From an uncultured Gemmatimonadota bacterium (lineage in GTDB: Bacteria > Gemmatimonadota > Gemmatimonadetes > Gemmatimonadales > GWC2-71-9), in assembly GCA_946887295.1 (NCBI GenBank), contig CAMPKP010000112.1, forward strand, positions 1 to 12,027: 12,027 nt of DNA, in the 5' to 3' direction. Every line of letters starts with the position of its first letter. The stretch's first letter is position 1. Made by a program: the position numbers and the translations under genes. Below are positions 1 to 8,113 of the stretch, in pieces. The notes under the pieces were generated by a model. That model had not been told where the DNA came from and did not search any database. It worked only from the letters and a program-made list of their open reading frames with translations.

Positions 1-16
1 GCTCTCCCGGGTCACC

Positions 17-46
17 CTGACGCCCCGGCGTCCTGCCGGTTACCTT
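17..46 (+). promoter_or_regulatory. Possible promoter of the nuclease-helicase gene
   Basis: A CTGACG box (17-22), matching 4 of 6 bases of TTGACA, lies 18 nt before TACCTT (41-46), which fits TAnnnT. Transcription would start near 53, giving a leader of about 17 nt before the ATG at 70. No strong Shine-Dalgarno is seen there. The call rests on motif likeness in very GC-rich DNA, and the region is cut by the window edge, so it is tentative. Confidence 0.25.
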
Positions 47-69
47 GGGACGCCCCCGACGAGAAAATC

Positions 70-3000
70 ATGTTCCATTCCCCCGACGGTACCCTCCGCT
101 ACTCGCCGCGCGACCTCGTCGCGTACCTCGAGGGCGACTTCGCCGCCTGGTGCGAGCGGATGCTCGCCGAGCGCGGCCGGACCGCGGGCGCCGGGTCCGC
201 CGAGCTGGAGTGGGCCACGCCCGACGAGGACGACGAGAGCGCCCTTGCCGCGCGGAAGGGCGAGGAGTACGAGCACCGCTATCTCGTGCGCCTGCGGGAG
301 CGGGAGCCGGGCCTGATCGAGATCGCCCGGAAGGACCCGGCCGGGCACGAGCGGACGCTCGCCGCGATGGAGGCCGGGGCGCCCGTGATCTACCAGGCCC
401 ACCTCGTCGTGGACGGCTGGCAAGGCTATCCCGACTTCCTGGTCCGGTGCCCTGGCGCGGCGTGCCGCTGCGGCGGCCACCACTACACGCCCTGGGACAC
501 CAAGCTCGCGCGCTCGGCCAAGCCCCACTTCCTGATCCAGCTATGCGCCTACGCGGAGATGCTCGAGCGGATCCGCGGCTTCCTGCCCGGGGAGCTGGTG
601 TTCGTGCTGGGCCAGGGCGAGGAGCGGACCTTCGCGACCCGCGAGTTCTACTACTACTACCGGCAGCTGAAGCGCTCGTTCCTCGCCTTCCAGGCGGACT
701 GGCGCGCGGCGGCAATCCCGGACCCCGGGCTCGACCGGACCTGGGGCCGCTGGACCGGCACCGCGGAGAAGCTGCTCGCCGAGTGCGATCACCTGAGCCG
801 GGTGGCCGGCATCTCGCGCGGCCAGGTGCGCCGGCTGGAGGATGACGGGATCGCCTCGCTCACCGCGCTCGCCGGCTGCGATCCGGGCCGCCGTGTGCGC
901 CGTGTGTCGCCACCGGTGCTCGAGCGGCTCCGGGCCCAGGCGCAGCTCCAGCTCCGCTCGCGCGGACACCGCCAGCCGCTCTGGCAGCTCCGCCCGCCGG
1001 CGGCCGAGGAGTCCCGCCGGGGCCTCGCGATGCTGCCGCCGCCGTCGGACGCGGACGTCTTCTTCGACATGGAAGGCTTCCCGTACGCGGAGCGTGGCCT
1101 CGAGTACCTGTTCGGCGCGGTCACGGTGGACGAGATCACGCCCCGGTTCCACGACTGGTGGGCACACGACGAGGCGGAGGAGCGGGCGGCGTTCGAGGGG
1201 TTCATCGACTGGGTCGTCGCGCGGCGGCGGCGGGACCCGTCGCTCCACATCTACCACTACGCACCATACGAGACCTCGGCGGTCAAGCGGCTCATGGGGA
1301 AGTACGCCACCCGCGAGGCCGAGGTGGACGACCTGCTGCGGTACGGGGTGTTCGTGGACCTCTGCGCCGTGGTGCGGCAGGGCTTCGTCGTCGGCACCCC
1401 GAGCTATTCACTCAAGGAGATCGAGCGGCTGTACCTGCCGGAGCGGGAAGGCCAGGTGACCTCGGGGGGAGGGTCGGTCGTCGAGTACCAGCGCTGGCTC
1501 GACAGCGAGGAGCCGAGGAGCTGGGAGCACTCGGAGGTCCTGCGGGGGATCCGGGACTACAACCAGGTGGACTGCGAGTCGCTGTGGGGGCTTCGGAGCT
1601 GGCTGCTCGACCGGCAGGCGGAGAGTGGGATCGGGTACGTACCCAATCCTTGCCGTCAGGCCGAGCGGAGCGTCGGAGCCGCTCCGCCGGCTCCCCGGGA
1701 TGACGGCGGCGGGATCGCGGCGCGGCTGGTGGAGCGGGCGGCCCGGGCGGGCGACACGGAAGAGGCCAGGCTCGACTCGCTGGTCGGCTGGCTGGTGGAG
1801 TTCCACCGGCGCGAGGAGAAGCCGATGTGGTGGCGGATGTTCGATCGCCACGAGATGACCGTCGAGCAGCGGTACGACGACTTCGATTGCCTGGCGGGAT
1901 TGTCACGCACCCGCACGCCGGCCCGCACGATCAAGAAGTCGTCGGGTCTCGAATACAGCTTCGACCCCGACCAGGAGACGAGGATCCGGGCCGGGGACCG
2001 GTGCTACGTGGCGGGATCGATCACGTCCACCTACGAGATCGTCAGCCTGGACCAGGACGCCGGCCTGGTGGAGATCAAGGTCGGTCCCGGAAAGACCCTG
2101 GATGCGCGGATCTGCCTGATCCCGGACGAGCACGTGAGCGCGAAGCCCATCAAGGAGGCGATCACCCGCTACGCGGAGGCCTGGGAGCAGGGCGAGATCG
2201 CATCGCAAGCGGTGGACGACCTGCTCCGCCGGCGCCTGCCGCGGATCGTCGGCCACGACGACGGAGAGCTGATCCGGCCCGGGGACGACATCGTCACCCG
2301 GGTCTGCGACCTGGCGTCGCGGCTGGACGGAACCACCTTCTGCATCCAGGGGCCGCCGGGCACCGGAAAGACCTACACCGCGGCGGCGATGATCGCGGAC
2401 CTGCTGTGCCGCGGCATGCGCGTGGGCGTAACGGCGAACAGCCACAAGGTGATCCTCAACCTCATGCGCGCAGTGGTGAAGGCGATGGGACCGGCCGGGG
2501 CTTCGGCGCCGCTCTACAAGGTGGGCGATCACGAGAACGATCAGCTGGTGAAGCAGGGCATCGTGCGGGAGCTGGAGTCGGGCGAAGTCGCGGGCGTTCT
2601 GGATGGCGGCGCGGTGCTCGTCGGGGGGACCGCCTGGGTATTCAGCCGTGCGGACGTGCAGGGACGCTTCGACTATCTCTTCGTGGACGAAGCCGGCCAG
2701 GTCGCGCTCGCCAATGCGGTGGCGGTGGGACTGTCGACCCGCAACCTCGTCCTCATCGGCGACCAGATGCAGCTCTCCCAGCCGGTGAAGGGCAGCCACC
2801 CGGAGGAGACGGGTCTCTCCTGCCTCGAATACCTGCTTCACGGCCACGCGACCGTGCCGCCGGACCTGGGCGTCTTCCTCGGGGCGTCGCGCCGGATGCA
2901 CCCCGACGTGTGCCGGTTCGTGTCGGACGCCGTCTACGAGAGCCGGCTCGGCAGCATTCCGGAGACCGAGCACCATCGGGTGATCCGCAGCGGCGAGACG

Positions 3001-3570
3001 GCGCTGGTGCCGGCGGAGACCGGCATAGTCTGGGTGCCGGTGAAGCACGACGGGTGCACGCAGTCGAGCGACGAGGAGTGCGAGACGATCTCCGCGATCG
3101 TGCGGGAGCTGCTGACGCGGAGGGTGGTGGACGGGGATGGAGTCCGGCGCGCCATGTCCCTGGACGACATCCTGATCGTGGCGCCCTTCAACCTTCAGGT
3201 GCGATGCCTGCGGGAGAAGCTCGGCGCCGGGATCCGGGTGGGCTCGGTGGACAAGTTCCAGGGACAGGAAGCTCCCGGGGTCGTCGTCTCGCTCTGCGCC
3301 TCGACCCTCGACGAGGCACCGCGCGGCGCCGGATTCCTGCTGAGCCCTAACCGGCTCAACGTGGCGGTCTCGCGAGCGAAGGCCCTGGCGATCGTGGTGG
3401 GCTCGCCGGAGCTGCTGGAGGCGCGGTGCCGCTCGGTGGAGGAGATGAAGCTGGTCAATCTCCTGTGCCACCTGGTGCAGTACGCGGAGGAGACGGCGCC
3501 TCCGCCCCGTCCGACGACGCCTTCTCCCTCCGCGCCAGCATCAGGAACGGCACGGCCGCGAGCTGGATGA
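70..3570 (+). CDS. TM0106-type RecB-like nuclease / RNase H-fold exonuclease / SF1 helicase fusion
   Basis: This 1166-aa cytoplasmic protein carries three nucleic-acid modules. Residues 10-220 are a RecB/Cas4-like PD-(D/E)XK nuclease: YPDFLVR (D122), the DTK motif (D143, K145) and IQLCAYAEM (157-163). Residues 325-520 are a DEDD-type RNase H-fold (YprB-like) domain: DMEG (D333, E335), YHYAPYE near 397 and YNQVDCES (D501). Residues 740-1140 are a Upf1/Dna2-like SF1 helicase: Walker A GPPGTGKT (K767), DEAG (D873-E874), GDQ (897-899), SRRMHP (940-945), VDKFQGQE (1060-1067) and NVAVSRAK (1097-1104). All key residues are present, so it should be active. The order matches TM0106-family RecB-like nucleases fused to a helicase, whose biological role is not settled; DNA repair, RNA processing or defence are possible. 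The ATG at 70 leads directly into the family-typical YSPRDLV start, with only a weak GAG upstream. The last ~24 residues are low-complexity and antisense to the MFS gene. Confidence 0.9.
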   Translation: MFHSPDGTLRYSPRDLVAYLEGDFAAWCERMLAERGRTAGAGSAELEWATPDEDDESALAARKGEEYEHRYLVRLREREPGLIEIARKDPAGHERTLAAMEAGAPVIYQAHLVVDGWQGYPDFLVRCPGAACRCGGHHYTPWDTKLARSAKPHFLIQLCAYAEMLERIRGFLPGELVFVLGQGEERTFATREFYYYYRQLKRSFLAFQADWRAAAIPDPGLDRTWGRWTGTAEKLLAECDHLSRVAGISRGQVRRLEDDGIASLTALAGCDPGRRVRRVSPPVLERLRAQAQLQLRSRGHRQPLWQLRPPAAEESRRGLAMLPPPSDADVFFDMEGFPYAERGLEYLFGAVTVDEITPRFHDWWAHDEAEERAAFEGFIDWVVARRRRDPSLHIYHYAPYETSAVKRLMGKYATREAEVDDLLRYGVFVDLCAVVRQGFVVGTPSYSLKEIERLYLPEREGQVTSGGGSVVEYQRWLDSEEPRSWEHSEVLRGIRDYNQVDCESLWGLRSWLLDRQAESGIGYVPNPCRQAERSVGAAPPAPRDDGGGIAARLVERAARAGDTEEARLDSLVGWLVEFHRREEKPMWWRMFDRHEMTVEQRYDDFDCLAGLSRTRTPARTIKKSSGLEYSFDPDQETRIRAGDRCYVAGSITSTYEIVSLDQDAGLVEIKVGPGKTLDARICLIPDEHVSAKPIKEAITRYAEAWEQGEIASQAVDDLLRRRLPRIVGHDDGELIRPGDDIVTRVCDLASRLDGTTFCIQGPPGTGKTYTAAAMIADLLCRGMRVGVTANSHKVILNLMRAVVKAMGPAGASAPLYKVGDHENDQLVKQGIVRELESGEVAGVLDGGAVLVGGTAWVFSRADVQGRFDYLFVDEAGQVALANAVAVGLSTRNLVLIGDQMQLSQPVKGSHPEETGLSCLEYLLHGHATVPPDLGVFLGASRRMHPDVCRFVSDAVYESRLGSIPETEHHRVIRSGETALVPAETGIVWVPVKHDGCTQSSDEECETISAIVRELLTRRVVDGDGVRRAMSLDDILIVAPFNLQVRCLREKLGAGIRVGSVDKFQGQEAPGVVVSLCASTLDEAPRGAGFLLSPNRLNVAVSRAKALAIVVGSPELLEARCRSVEEMKLVNLLCHLVQYAEETAPPPRPTTPSPSAPASGTARPRAG

Positions 3571-4756
3571 CCCCGCTCGCGACGTAGGCCGACGAGTACC
3601 CCCACACATCCGCTGCCCGCCCCAGCGCCGGCTGGGCCACCACCCCTCCGGCCGATCCCATGAGGTTATCGAAGGAGAGCACCGTCGCCCGCTGGCGTGA
3701 CGGGATGAGGCCGTTGATGTAGGCCTGGCGGATCGGCATGGCGGCGGCGAAGCACATGCCCCACACCCCCAGGAGCACCAGCGCCACCCAGAAACTCGAC
3801 GTCAGTCCGATCAGCGCCAGCGACCCGGCCCCGACCGCCGAAGCGGCGATGAGCGCGCTGGTGCGCCGCGCGGCCGTCCGGCGGACCAGCGGCACCAGCA
3901 GCCCCGCCGCCATCTGGGTGCCCGCGACTATGGCCGCGGCGAGGCCGGCGATGCCGAACGCGCCGGGGTCGCCGTACAGCTCGAGCAGGTAGGGCTGGAG
4001 GGCGTAGAAAGCGAAGATGTTCACGCCGCCGGCGAAGAAGGCCGCCAGCATCAGCCAGCGCACCGGCGGGTTGCGCCAGCCGTATTCCAGCGATGCCCGG
4101 ACCACGCTCCGTACCTGCTCCAGGTGGCTCCGGCCCCGGGCCGGCTTGAAGCCGAGATCCTTCATCAGGAAGAATGCCACGACGAGGGTGAGGCCGAGCA
4201 TGGCCGACCTCAGGATGTAGGGCACGCCGAGGTTGGTCGCCTGAGCGACGAGCCCGCCCGCCACCGAGCCGAGCAGCATGGCGGCGCCGCCGACGATCTG
4301 GCCCCTCGCGAGCACCCGGTCGAGGCCCTCCTTGTAGCCGTTGAAGGCCAGCGCGTCCACCAGCCATGCCTCGGTCGAGCCGGAGAAGAAGGTGAAGCCC
4401 AGCCCGATGAGCGCGGACGCGATGGCCCAGCCCCACAGGGGCGCCCTCGCCTGCCACATGACGAGGTACAGCAGGGTCGACAGCAGCAGCGTGGCGGCTC
4501 CCAGCAGGTAGGACCTGCGCCGGCCCCAGGTATCCGCGAGGACGCCGGTGGGCACCTCGAAGACGACCATCCCGGCGGTGAAGAACGCGTTGGCGGTGAA
4601 CGCTTCGGCGTTGTCGAGCCCGGCGTCGAGCAGGAAGAGGGTGTTGATGCCCCAGATGAACGAGGCGGCGAGAGTGGAGAAGAGGGTGAGCAGGAGGTAG
4701 GTGCGCTGCACCTGCTTCGCCTGGGGGGTCATGCCCGGGGTGGGTGGCTTGGCCAT
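3455..4756 (-). CDS. MFS transporter (drug/metabolite efflux type)
   Basis: This 433-aa integral inner-membrane protein has the alternating hydrophobic segments expected for 12 transmembrane helices. The MFS motif A is clear at residues 71-81 (GVLADTWGRRR) between helices 2 and 3. A GSTEAWLVD segment follows in the helix 4-5 region, common in efflux-type MFS proteins. A charged cytoplasmic loop (about 218-232) separates the two six-helix halves. The substrate cannot be told from sequence. I chose the ATG at 4756 (MAKPPTPG); the frame runs back to a GTG at 4837, but that would translate the strong hairpin at 4803-4835 into an Ala/Arg-rich stretch with no membrane character. No Shine-Dalgarno is visible before 4756. 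The last 116 nt overlap the convergent nuclease-helicase gene. It is last in the minus-strand series and separated from the 117-aa gene by 123 nt, so it may be transcribed on its own. Confidence 0.88.
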   Translation of the reverse strand: MAKPPTPGMTPQAKQVQRTYLLLTLFSTLAASFIWGINTLFLLDAGLDNAEAFTANAFFTAGMVVFEVPTGVLADTWGRRRSYLLGAATLLLSTLLYLVMWQARAPLWGWAIASALIGLGFTFFSGSTEAWLVDALAFNGYKEGLDRVLARGQIVGGAAMLLGSVAGGLVAQATNLGVPYILRSAMLGLTLVVAFFLMKDLGFKPARGRSHLEQVRSVVRASLEYGWRNPPVRWLMLAAFFAGGVNIFAFYALQPYLLELYGDPGAFGIAGLAAAIVAGTQMAAGLLVPLVRRTAARRTSALIAASAVGAGSLALIGLTSSFWVALVLLGVWGMCFAAAMPIRQAYINGLIPSRQRATVLSFDNLMGSAGGVVAQPALGRAADVWGYSSAYVASGVIQLAAVPFLMLARREKASSDGAEAPSPPRTAPGGTGD

Positions 4757-4784
4757 GGACGAAGGGATAATCGAGAGGGAGGGG

Positions 4785-4796
4785 GCTGCGCGCAGC
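4785..4796. repeat. 12-bp perfect palindrome next to the hairpin
   Basis: GCTGCGCGCAGC is its own reverse complement. It lies 6 bp from the 14-bp-stem hairpin and 28 bp before the MFS start codon, inside the 123-nt intergenic gap. It could be an operator or a second RNA fold in the MFS leader. In DNA this GC-rich, a 12-bp palindrome can also arise by chance. Confidence 0.35.
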
Positions 4797-4802
4797 GCGA
4801 GC

Positions 4803-4835
4803 GACGGCCGGCGCCGCCCTGCGGCGCCGGCCGTC
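4803..4835 (-). terminator. Strong perfect hairpin between the 117-aa gene and the MFS gene
   Basis: GACGGCCGGCGCCG (4803-4816) and its exact complement CGGCGCCGGCCGTC (4822-4835) form a 14-bp stem with a 5-nt loop, almost entirely G-C. It starts 44 nt after the stop of the 117-aa gene and ends 46 nt before the MFS start codon, in the transcribed orientation of both. No T-run follows on the minus strand, so it is not a classical intrinsic terminator. It could still be a U-less terminator, an mRNA 3'-end stabiliser or a leader structure of the MFS message. Confidence 0.5.
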
Positions 4836-4879
4836 ACGTTCAGGCACGCCTATGCCTGCTGTTGCCGTGGAATCCCCAA

Positions 4880-5233
4880 TCAGGTCAGGCCGTCGCCGAG
4901 CGTTCTACCAAGCTCACTCTGGAGGCGGATCATGATCTCCTGGGCCTTCAAGGCGCGATGTTCCCAGTCTGGCTGGTTGTCGATGTCGCGGCTGTCTTCC
5001 CGCACGGCTCGCTGGAATTCGGGGTCGACGTGCTCGAGGATGGGAAGGGCCGCCTTGCAGAGATACAGGAGCTTCCGCTGCGCGTCGAAGCAGTAGGTCG
5101 CAAGCATGTACTGGAACTCTTCGCTTCCCACCGCGGCGCTGGCGAGCTTGTCCGTAGTTCCCTTGGGAATCGGATAGGGGCCTATCCTGCCGTTGGCGAC
5201 GATCGTTTCCATCGTGGGGTGGGGGCTGGACAT
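4880..5233 (-). CDS. Hypothetical 117-aa protein downstream of the receptor-like kinase
   Basis: I do not recognise this family. The protein is soluble, with no signal peptide or membrane helix. It has a polar N-terminus (METIVANGRIGPYPIPKGT) and a central mixed segment with two cysteines (FQYMLATYCFDAQRKLLYLC). The C-terminal half is acidic and probably helical, with many Glu, Asp, Arg and Gln. The start is decided by AGGAGG at 5239-5244, five nt before the ATG at 5233. A TTG at 5266 in frame would overlap the kinase stop but lacks such a site. It begins 29 nt after the kinase stop, so the two are probably co-transcribed. Several Ser and Thr residues are available, so it could be a substrate or accessory protein of the kinase; this is inference from position. 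Its GC content (about 63% counted over 4921-5040) looks lower than that of its neighbours. Confidence 0.72.
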   Translation of the reverse strand: MSSPHPTMETIVANGRIGPYPIPKGTTDKLASAAVGSEEFQYMLATYCFDAQRKLLYLCKAALPILEHVDPEFQRAVREDSRDIDNQPDWEHRALKAQEIMIRLQSELGRTLGDGLT

Positions 5234-5238
5234 CGGAT

Positions 5239-5244
5239 CCTCCT
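5239..5244 (-). promoter_or_regulatory. Shine-Dalgarno of the 117-aa gene
   Basis: On the minus strand AGGAGG lies five nt before the ATG at 5233. It fixes that start over the TTG at 5266 and the later ATG at 5212. It sits in the 29-nt gap after the kinase stop codon, supporting separate initiation on a shared message. Confidence 0.8.
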
Positions 5245-5262
5245 GGTCGCAGGGAAGAGAAA

Positions 5263-8085
5263 TCAAGGAGACAAGGACACTCCGACTGGGGCACCGGCCC
5301 TCGCCCGAAGAGCGGCCGCGAACAGCGCGTCACCGACCGCCCAGGAGTTCGCGAACGAGCCGTGCCAGCGCCTCGCCTCGGCCGAGGCGCCGCGAGCGCT
5401 CGACAGATCCGCCAGCAGGAGCCGCTCCGGCGCCATCGAGGTGAGCGGGAAGTACCAGGTCCACGGCTCCAGGACCCGGCTCACCGAGCGGCGGAGCCGG
5501 TCGATCGCCACGGTGGTGTCGGCCGCCAGCAGCGCGAGCCTCGCCTCGAGCGCGGCACGGAAGGCCTCCCTGGTCGGGTCGGCGCGGTCGGGGCCGGGCG
5601 GCGCCGCGTCTATCCGCCGGATGAGATCCGAGACGCGAGCCGAGTCGCCCGACATGGCCGCCCGGTGGGCCACGGCGTGAAAGGCCTGCTGTGCGTCGTC
5701 CCACACGGGATGGCTGAAGTCCGGAGCGGCCCCCGCGCGGACCAGCGAGTCGGCCCAGGCGTACATCGGTCGGACCAGATCCGCCGCCGGGAAGCCCGCC
5801 AGGTCGGCGTGTACGACCCAGGCATCGAACTCGGGCTCCTGTGCCGCCGCCTTCCATGCCGCCACGGCATCCGGCCAGCGACCCTGGGCCGTGAGAGCCG
5901 CGAGCCGGAACGCGGCGCCCCGCCGGCGGTCGTCCGGCGTCCGGTCGGCGCCGAGGAGGAAGGTGGCGGCCGTGTCCGCCAGCCCCGGGTCGAAGGAGTC
6001 GTGCATGTAGAGCGCCACCATCTGGGAGATCGCCTGGCGGTCGATGGAGGGAAGCCGGCCGAGAGCACGCGCGCGGGCGGGGCCGGAGTCGAACCGCAGC
6101 GCGAAGGCCGTCTCCCGGACACGGCGGAAGGGATCTTCCGGAGGCTCCATGTGGCCCAGGTAGCGCCGCGCCCGAGCGGAATCTCCCGCCAGGATCGCGA
6201 GGTCGACCAGATGGTCGTAGATGGGGGCGAATACGCTGTCGAGCCGCGTCACCCGCTCCAGCGCCGGCTGGGCGTCCCGGGGCGACTTGCCGCTCAGGCC
6301 GCCATAGTGGAAGAGCGCCTCGCCGAGGCCGAACCAGGCGTCTATGTCGTCGCGGTGATCGAGGACGGCATTCTGGAACGCGGCGATGGCGCTGTCGCCC
6401 GAGCCCAGCAGGAGGTGCCGCTGGGCGCCGAGCAGGCTCACCCAGCGCGGGGCCATCCGGTCGCGCCGGCCGAGCGCGGTGTCCACGCTCCCGACCGCGG
6501 CGCCGTAGTCGAACTTCCAGGCCTGCACGACGCTGAGGCGCAGGTAGGCCAGGCCGCACGCGGAGTCCGCCTCGATCGCGGCGTGGAGCTCGGTCTCCGC
6601 CCGGTCGAGATCTCCGCGCCAGAAGTGGGCCTGTCCCTGCAGCAGGTGACCCAGGGCCGAAGCGGACGAAGTCGCGCTCAGCAGCGCGCCCCGGGGACCG
6701 ATGGTGAGGTCTTCCCGGGTGGCGAGGGCGCTGACGGACGCCAGCGCCAGGCGGCCGATGGGGTCGTCCAGGCGGCCACCGGACAACGGCTCGTCGCCGC
6801 GCAGAATCCGCTCGCCACCGCTCACCGAGTACAACTCGACGCTGACCCGCGGGCCCGCCGCCGTCTCGACGACCGTGCCGGCGACGAGATACCTGGCGCC
6901 CAGTCGCGCGGCGTCGCGAAGCAGCCCCGGCCACGAGGCCGCGCGCCATCCCTGGCCCCGGCTCAGCAGTCCTGACCCGTCGATGGGTCGCAGCGCCGGA
7001 AGCCAGCCGAGGGCCTCTCCGAAGAGCAGGTGGGGAGGTGACTCGCCCTGCCGCGGACCCCGGGCAGCGGTGTTTCCATCGAAGGGCAGGATCACGATCC
7101 CCAAGGGACTGGATGCGGCCGCCGGGAGACGCCGGAGGATCACGACCGTCGCGATGATGCCCACTGCCAGTGCGATGGCGAGCAGCAGGGCGAGCGGGTG
7201 CCTGCGCAATTCCCTCGGCGCGGCCGCCGCCCGAACCGGGCTCGTCGTCGCGACGGCCTCCGGCTCCAGGGCCCGTGCGAAGTCCTGGGCCGTGGCGTGG
7301 CGGTCGGCTGGAACCTTGGCGAGCGCCTTCTCGAGGGCGGCCTCCAGGGCGGACGGCACCCCGGTGCGCACCACCCGGAGCGAGTGGGGCGGGTCGCTCC
7401 GGTGGCGCGCGAGGACGGCCTGCGCGCTCGGCCCGGTGAAGGGCGGCTCGCCCGCGAGCATCTCGTAGACCACGCAGCCGAGCGAGTACAGGTCGCTGCG
7501 GCCGTCCACGAGGTCCCCGCTGGCCTGCTCCGGGCTCATGTAGGCGGGCGTCCCGACGACGATGCCGGTCTCCGTCAGGCCCTCGCCGCCCGCGACGCCG
7601 ATCGCCTGCGCGATCCCGAAATCCGCCACCAGGGCGTGTCCGGCCTGGAGCAGGATGTTCTCGGGCTTGATGTCGCGATGGACGATGCCGTGCTGGTGGG
7701 CGTAGCCGAGGGCGTCCGCCACTTCGCGGGCGATGGCCAGCGCGTCGGGCAGGGGAAGCTGCACCTCGCGCTGAAGCCGTGCGCGAAGGGATTCCCCTTC
7801 GACGTACGGCATCACGTAATAGAGGTTGCCCTCGAACTGGCCGGAGTCGTGGAGCGGCAGGATGTGGGGGTGGGCGAGACGGGCCGCGATCTCGATCTCC
7901 CGAAGGAATCGGGCCGGGCCGAGGACCGCCGCGAGATCGGGTCGGACCACCTTTACCGCGACGAGGCGCTCGTGCCGAAGGTCACGTGCCAGGTACACCG
8001 TGGCCATGCCACCGCGCCCGAGCTCCCGCTCCAGCACGTAGTGGTCGTCGATGGCGCGGTGTGGGAGCTCGGTCAGCTCCGGCAT
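5263..8085 (-). CDS. Receptor-like Ser/Thr protein kinase with TolB/FlgO-like and TPR extracytoplasmic region
   Basis: The 940-aa protein starts with a complete Pkn-type (Hanks) kinase domain at residues 16-275. It has a glycine loop GRGGMATV (23-30), catalytic Lys in AVKV (K45), alpha-C Glu E63, HRDIKPEN (136-143, catalytic D138), DFG (155-157), the GTPAYMSPE activation-loop end (178-186) and a DGRSDLYSLG segment. One transmembrane helix follows (about 297-317). The exported part opens with a TolB/FlgO-like alpha/beta domain (about 328-455, beginning GIVILPFDG). It continues with degenerate TPR-like helical repeats (about 475-910). It should autophosphorylate and phosphorylate cytoplasmic proteins in response to a signal sensed outside; the signal and substrates are unknown. 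This architecture is frequent in Gemmatimonadota and Acidobacteriota. The start follows from the short MPELTELPHRAIDDHY lead-in; no strong ribosome site precedes it. The 117-aa gene follows closely. Confidence 0.93.
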   Translation of the reverse strand: MPELTELPHRAIDDHYVLERELGRGGMATVYLARDLRHERLVAVKVVRPDLAAVLGPARFLREIEIAARLAHPHILPLHDSGQFEGNLYYVMPYVEGESLRARLQREVQLPLPDALAIAREVADALGYAHQHGIVHRDIKPENILLQAGHALVADFGIAQAIGVAGGEGLTETGIVVGTPAYMSPEQASGDLVDGRSDLYSLGCVVYEMLAGEPPFTGPSAQAVLARHRSDPPHSLRVVRTGVPSALEAALEKALAKVPADRHATAQDFARALEPEAVATTSPVRAAAAPRELRRHPLALLLAIALAVGIIATVVILRRLPAAASSPLGIVILPFDGNTAARGPRQGESPPHLLFGEALGWLPALRPIDGSGLLSRGQGWRAASWPGLLRDAARLGARYLVAGTVVETAAGPRVSVELYSVSGGERILRGDEPLSGGRLDDPIGRLALASVSALATREDLTIGPRGALLSATSSASALGHLLQGQAHFWRGDLDRAETELHAAIEADSACGLAYLRLSVVQAWKFDYGAAVGSVDTALGRRDRMAPRWVSLLGAQRHLLLGSGDSAIAAFQNAVLDHRDDIDAWFGLGEALFHYGGLSGKSPRDAQPALERVTRLDSVFAPIYDHLVDLAILAGDSARARRYLGHMEPPEDPFRRVRETAFALRFDSGPARARALGRLPSIDRQAISQMVALYMHDSFDPGLADTAATFLLGADRTPDDRRRGAAFRLAALTAQGRWPDAVAAWKAAAQEPEFDAWVVHADLAGFPAADLVRPMYAWADSLVRAGAAPDFSHPVWDDAQQAFHAVAHRAAMSGDSARVSDLIRRIDAAPPGPDRADPTREAFRAALEARLALLAADTTVAIDRLRRSVSRVLEPWTWYFPLTSMAPERLLLADLSSARGASAEARRWHGSFANSWAVGDALFAAALRARAGAPVGVSLSP

Positions 8086-8113
8086 AACGGCTCAAATCGG
8101 GCAGTGGAGGGCT

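Noticed and set aside
70..730. Cas4 of a CRISPR system
   Set aside because: The nuclease domain is fused to an exonuclease and a helicase, no other cas gene is nearby, and no repeat-spacer array was seen.
1903..3471. Long open frame (522 codons) on the minus strand opposite the helicase domain
   Set aside because: It is a shadow of the GC-rich helicase gene: Arg/His-rich, no recognisable domain, and it overlaps a gene with all helicase motifs intact.
4124..6975. Long plus-strand frames (518 and 537 codons) opposite the MFS, 117-aa and kinase genes
   Set aside because: Composition is Arg/Gly/Ala-rich with no family features, and the minus-strand frames carry clear kinase and transporter motifs.
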